Below are positions 29,726 to 31,915 of a DNA stretch of 31,915 nucleotides, in pieces. This DNA is from Blastocladiella britannica (Eukaryota; Blastocladiomycota; Blastocladiomycetes; Blastocladiales; Blastocladiaceae), in assembly GCA_025349905.2 (NCBI GenBank), contig MU624681.1, forward strand, positions 1 through 31,915. Direction: 5' to 3'. A program made the translations under genes and the position numbers. Position 1 is the first letter of the stretch. The number at the start of each line of letters is the position of its first letter. The notes below the pieces were generated by a model. It saw nothing but the letters and a program-made list of their open reading frames with translations, was not told the origin of the DNA and made no database searches.

Positions 29726-31915
29726 TCACTTGCGCTCCAGGCCGGTAACCTTCACGTCCTTGGGAATCAGCACCTGGTACTTGAGCACCACCTCGGTCGA
29801 GGCGCTCGCGGGGACACTCACGTCCCACTCGACAACCCCAATGTCGCGGTACAGGATCGGCGCCGGCCCATCGGCCACCACGGACGCAGCGCTCGGAATG
29901 TTGGACTTGCTACCGGACTTGCCACGGCGCAGCGTGTCGCCCATCTTGGTGATGGACGCGTTCGACCGGTTCGGGGTGCCGCCAATTGGGACCGGATCCG
30001 GGATCCCAGTGCGAGCGGCCGCCTCGCGGCTCTCCACGACGCGCACGCCGCCCCGTTTCTCGTCGGGCTCGAGCACCGTTACCACAATCTCGGCCTCTTG
30101 CGCAATCGGGATCTGGTCCGACACCGTCACGCGAATGGATGAAGCGTCGCCAGTCGGGACCGCCGAGGCAGCCGCACCACTGCCCGCGGCAGCAGCAGCC
30201 GCCTTCTTGTTGGCAATCACGATGCGCTGCGTGTGGGTGACCGCGGTCGCTCCCACAGGAACCACCGAGGACGACGCAGAGCCGCCACCAAACAGCGACA
30301 GGCCCGCTGACTTGGACTTGACACCGGTATCCGTCACCGACTCGAGCGGCTTGAGCGTCGCCGTCAACGTCGGATCCACGCCAAGCGACATGACAAAGTC
30401 CGATCCGGGGAGCACGAGCTTTCATATTTTGGTTGGAAAAGGTAAGTACACACTCAAAAAATAAAGGAAGAAAAGAAATGGACGTACATCAGTACGCGAC
30501 TTTCCGACAAACGAGCCGTCGACGCTGACGCGCACTTCGCCGGGAACCAGGACATACACCGACTCGTTGGTGATGGTGCCCTGCAAAAACACCTCGCCCG
30601 GCGCCAGGCGCGGAACCGCCACGCGCGACAGCGCCACGGGTAGATCGACAATGGCCACGCCGACCCGGTGGCCCACGTCGTCGGCAGGGATGTTGGTGAG
30701 CGTGGCAATGCGGTACGTCGCGGCGGTCAGGCCCTGCTCCACAGTGGTGCTCTGGGCCGGTAAGGGGCGCGGCGCAGCCGAGAACGTCGGCGCGGACAGC
30801 ACCTTTGCCATCACGGGCTCGTCCATAGTGAAACACTCCACCGTCTCCACGGTGGCCATCGGGGGAGGGGGGGCCATGGACGCGCCGAAAGCAAACCCTG
30901 ACGAGCGGAGAGCCATCTGCTGCCGCTGAAACTGCGGCGGCGGGATGCGGATGCGCTCGTCGAGGGTCCAGCGCGAGGTAAACTTGGGGACCGCCGTGGC
31001 CAGCGAGCCAGCGGCCGCGGTCGACAGCAACAGCTGCGCCTTGAGCCAGTCCTCGCCCGTCGACTGGGTGATGGTGGCGCCGTACGTGAGCTGGGCTTTG
31101 AGCGCGGCCGAGTAGACGCGGAGATCATACTGCGGGGCCCACGAGGCGTTGGTGACCGTGTAGGTGACGAGGAGCGACACCGTCTCGGTGGTATCGTCAT
31201 CTCCAGAAGCAGTGGCAGTGCCGCCACCGTGACGCAGGGTATCAGCGTCAGGACCCTCGACCGTGACCGTGACGGACGCAATGTTGCGGTACTCGTTCTC
31301 GGAGTCCTTCGACTTGTCCTTGTTGGCGTCCACCAGGTACCCGTTCATCTCGACAAATGCGCGGGCCTCGTCGAGCTTGGTGCGAATGTCGTCCACCTTC
31401 TTTTCATGCACCGTGCACTCCGAGACGGCCACCAGGTGCGCCTTGGCGTGCTCGGCCGCAAACCCGCCCAGGAAATCGGCGACGCGGGCGCTGGCACCGA
31501 CTCCCGCACCCGCGTCGGTCGAGATCGGGGACCCAGAGGCGGCGTACGTGGCGGCAAGAGCCTTGGTGAGCTCGAGGCGACGCTTGGCGACTTGCAAGCG
31601 GGCCTCGGCGGTAGCGAAATCGGCCTCGAGGGCCGGTAGCTCGGCGCGGAACTTGGAGACGCAATCGCGGGTGGTGCGGTTCTCGGCGAGCGTGCGCGCG
31701 TACTGGCGCTTGCGCTGCTTGGTCTCGTCGTCGTCGTCGTCCAGGATCGTGGTCTTCTCGGCATCATCGTCACCGTCACCGTCATGACCGGACTCCCCGG
31801 CCCGATCGCCGTCCAGCACTTTTTCGTACTTGAGCGTGGCCTGCACGTCGGCAATCACCACTTTGGTGCCCGGTGTGGCGGTCTCGACCCGCACCGAGTT
31901 GAGGTCGGCGACGCG
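29726..31915 (-). CDS. DUF4139/DUF4140 (MuiA-like) protein, 5' end cut by the window
   Basis: Belongs to the family of bacterial 'mucoidy inhibitor A' and its fungal relatives; biochemical role unknown. Two exons are visible (30488 to beyond 31915, and 29726-30418), about 706 residues, with the N terminus missing. The frame is open to the window edge (RVADLNSVRVETATPG), consistent with the end of the DUF4140 strand region. A Glu/Asp/Lys-rich coiled coil follows, then the DUF4139 domain: VTNASWAPQYDLRVYSA, YGATITQSTGEDWLKAQLLLSTA, RIATLTNIPADDVGHRVGVAIVDLP, the Ala-rich IVIANKKAAAAAAG, and QIPIAQEAEIVVTVLEPDE. The end is YQVLIPKDVKVTGLERK. An acidic insertion and a Pro-rich segment interrupt the domains. 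Confidence 0.88.

Overview
This is a gene-dense nuclear segment from a eukaryote, most likely a zoosporic (flagellated) early-diverging fungus. Blastocladiomycota or Chytridiomycota fits best, but this is an inference. Genes carry many short introns (about 51-92 nt, one of 127 nt) with GT-AG ends. Exons are GC-rich and introns and spacers AT-rich. Many proteins have Ala/Ser/Gly/Pro-rich low-complexity inserts. Two genes belong to cilium or centriole families (IQUB and POC5), which most non-flagellated fungi lack. The others are typical housekeeping families of fungi and other eukaryotes. I found no rRNA, tRNA, CRISPR array or intact transposon.

Layout. Positions 1-1890 are poorly resolved: a possible terminal exon, an unassigned stretch, and two small gene models on opposite strands that overlap. 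Then come a low-complexity orphan (1893-3107, +), a membrane-anchored ER cyclophilin (3207-4157, -), a seven-helix membrane protein called 7TM-A (4256-5451, +), an IQUB-like axonemal protein (5493-8038, +), an aldo/keto reductase (8084-9172, +), an alternative NADH dehydrogenase (9215-11246, -), and an XRCC4-superfamily candidate (11357-12754, -). Divergent from the last, with 49 bp between start codons, is a cobalamin synthase CobS homologue (12804-13885, +). Tafazzin (13905-15112, +), 7TM-B (15212-16457, +), translin-associated factor X (16472-17417, -), a hydrophilic orphan (17489-17956, -), POC5 (18278-19537, -), 7TM-C with a long Ser/Ala-rich tail (19855-21934, +), EFR3 (22146-24501, +), exocyst EXO84 (24555-28732, -), an IAH1-like SGNH esterase (28849-29691, -) and a DUF4139/MuiA-family protein cut by the window edge (29726-31915, -) complete the window.

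Themes. Tafazzin and the alternative NADH dehydrogenase are inner-mitochondrial-membrane functions. EXO84 and EFR3 act at the plasma membrane, in exocytosis and in anchoring PI 4-kinase. IQUB and POC5 belong to the axoneme and centriole. The neighbours do not form an operon; the layout reflects compaction, with spacers often below 100 bp.

Most notable are (1) a CobS-type cobalamin (B12) nucleotide-loop enzyme in an intron-bearing eukaryotic gene, and (2) two seven-helix proteins, 7TM-A and 7TM-B, that share intron positions, intron phases and an exon of exactly 82 nt. The latter mark an unnamed paralogous family of possible receptors or transporters. All splice models were made by eye. For every multi-exon gene complete in the window, the exon lengths sum to a multiple of three.
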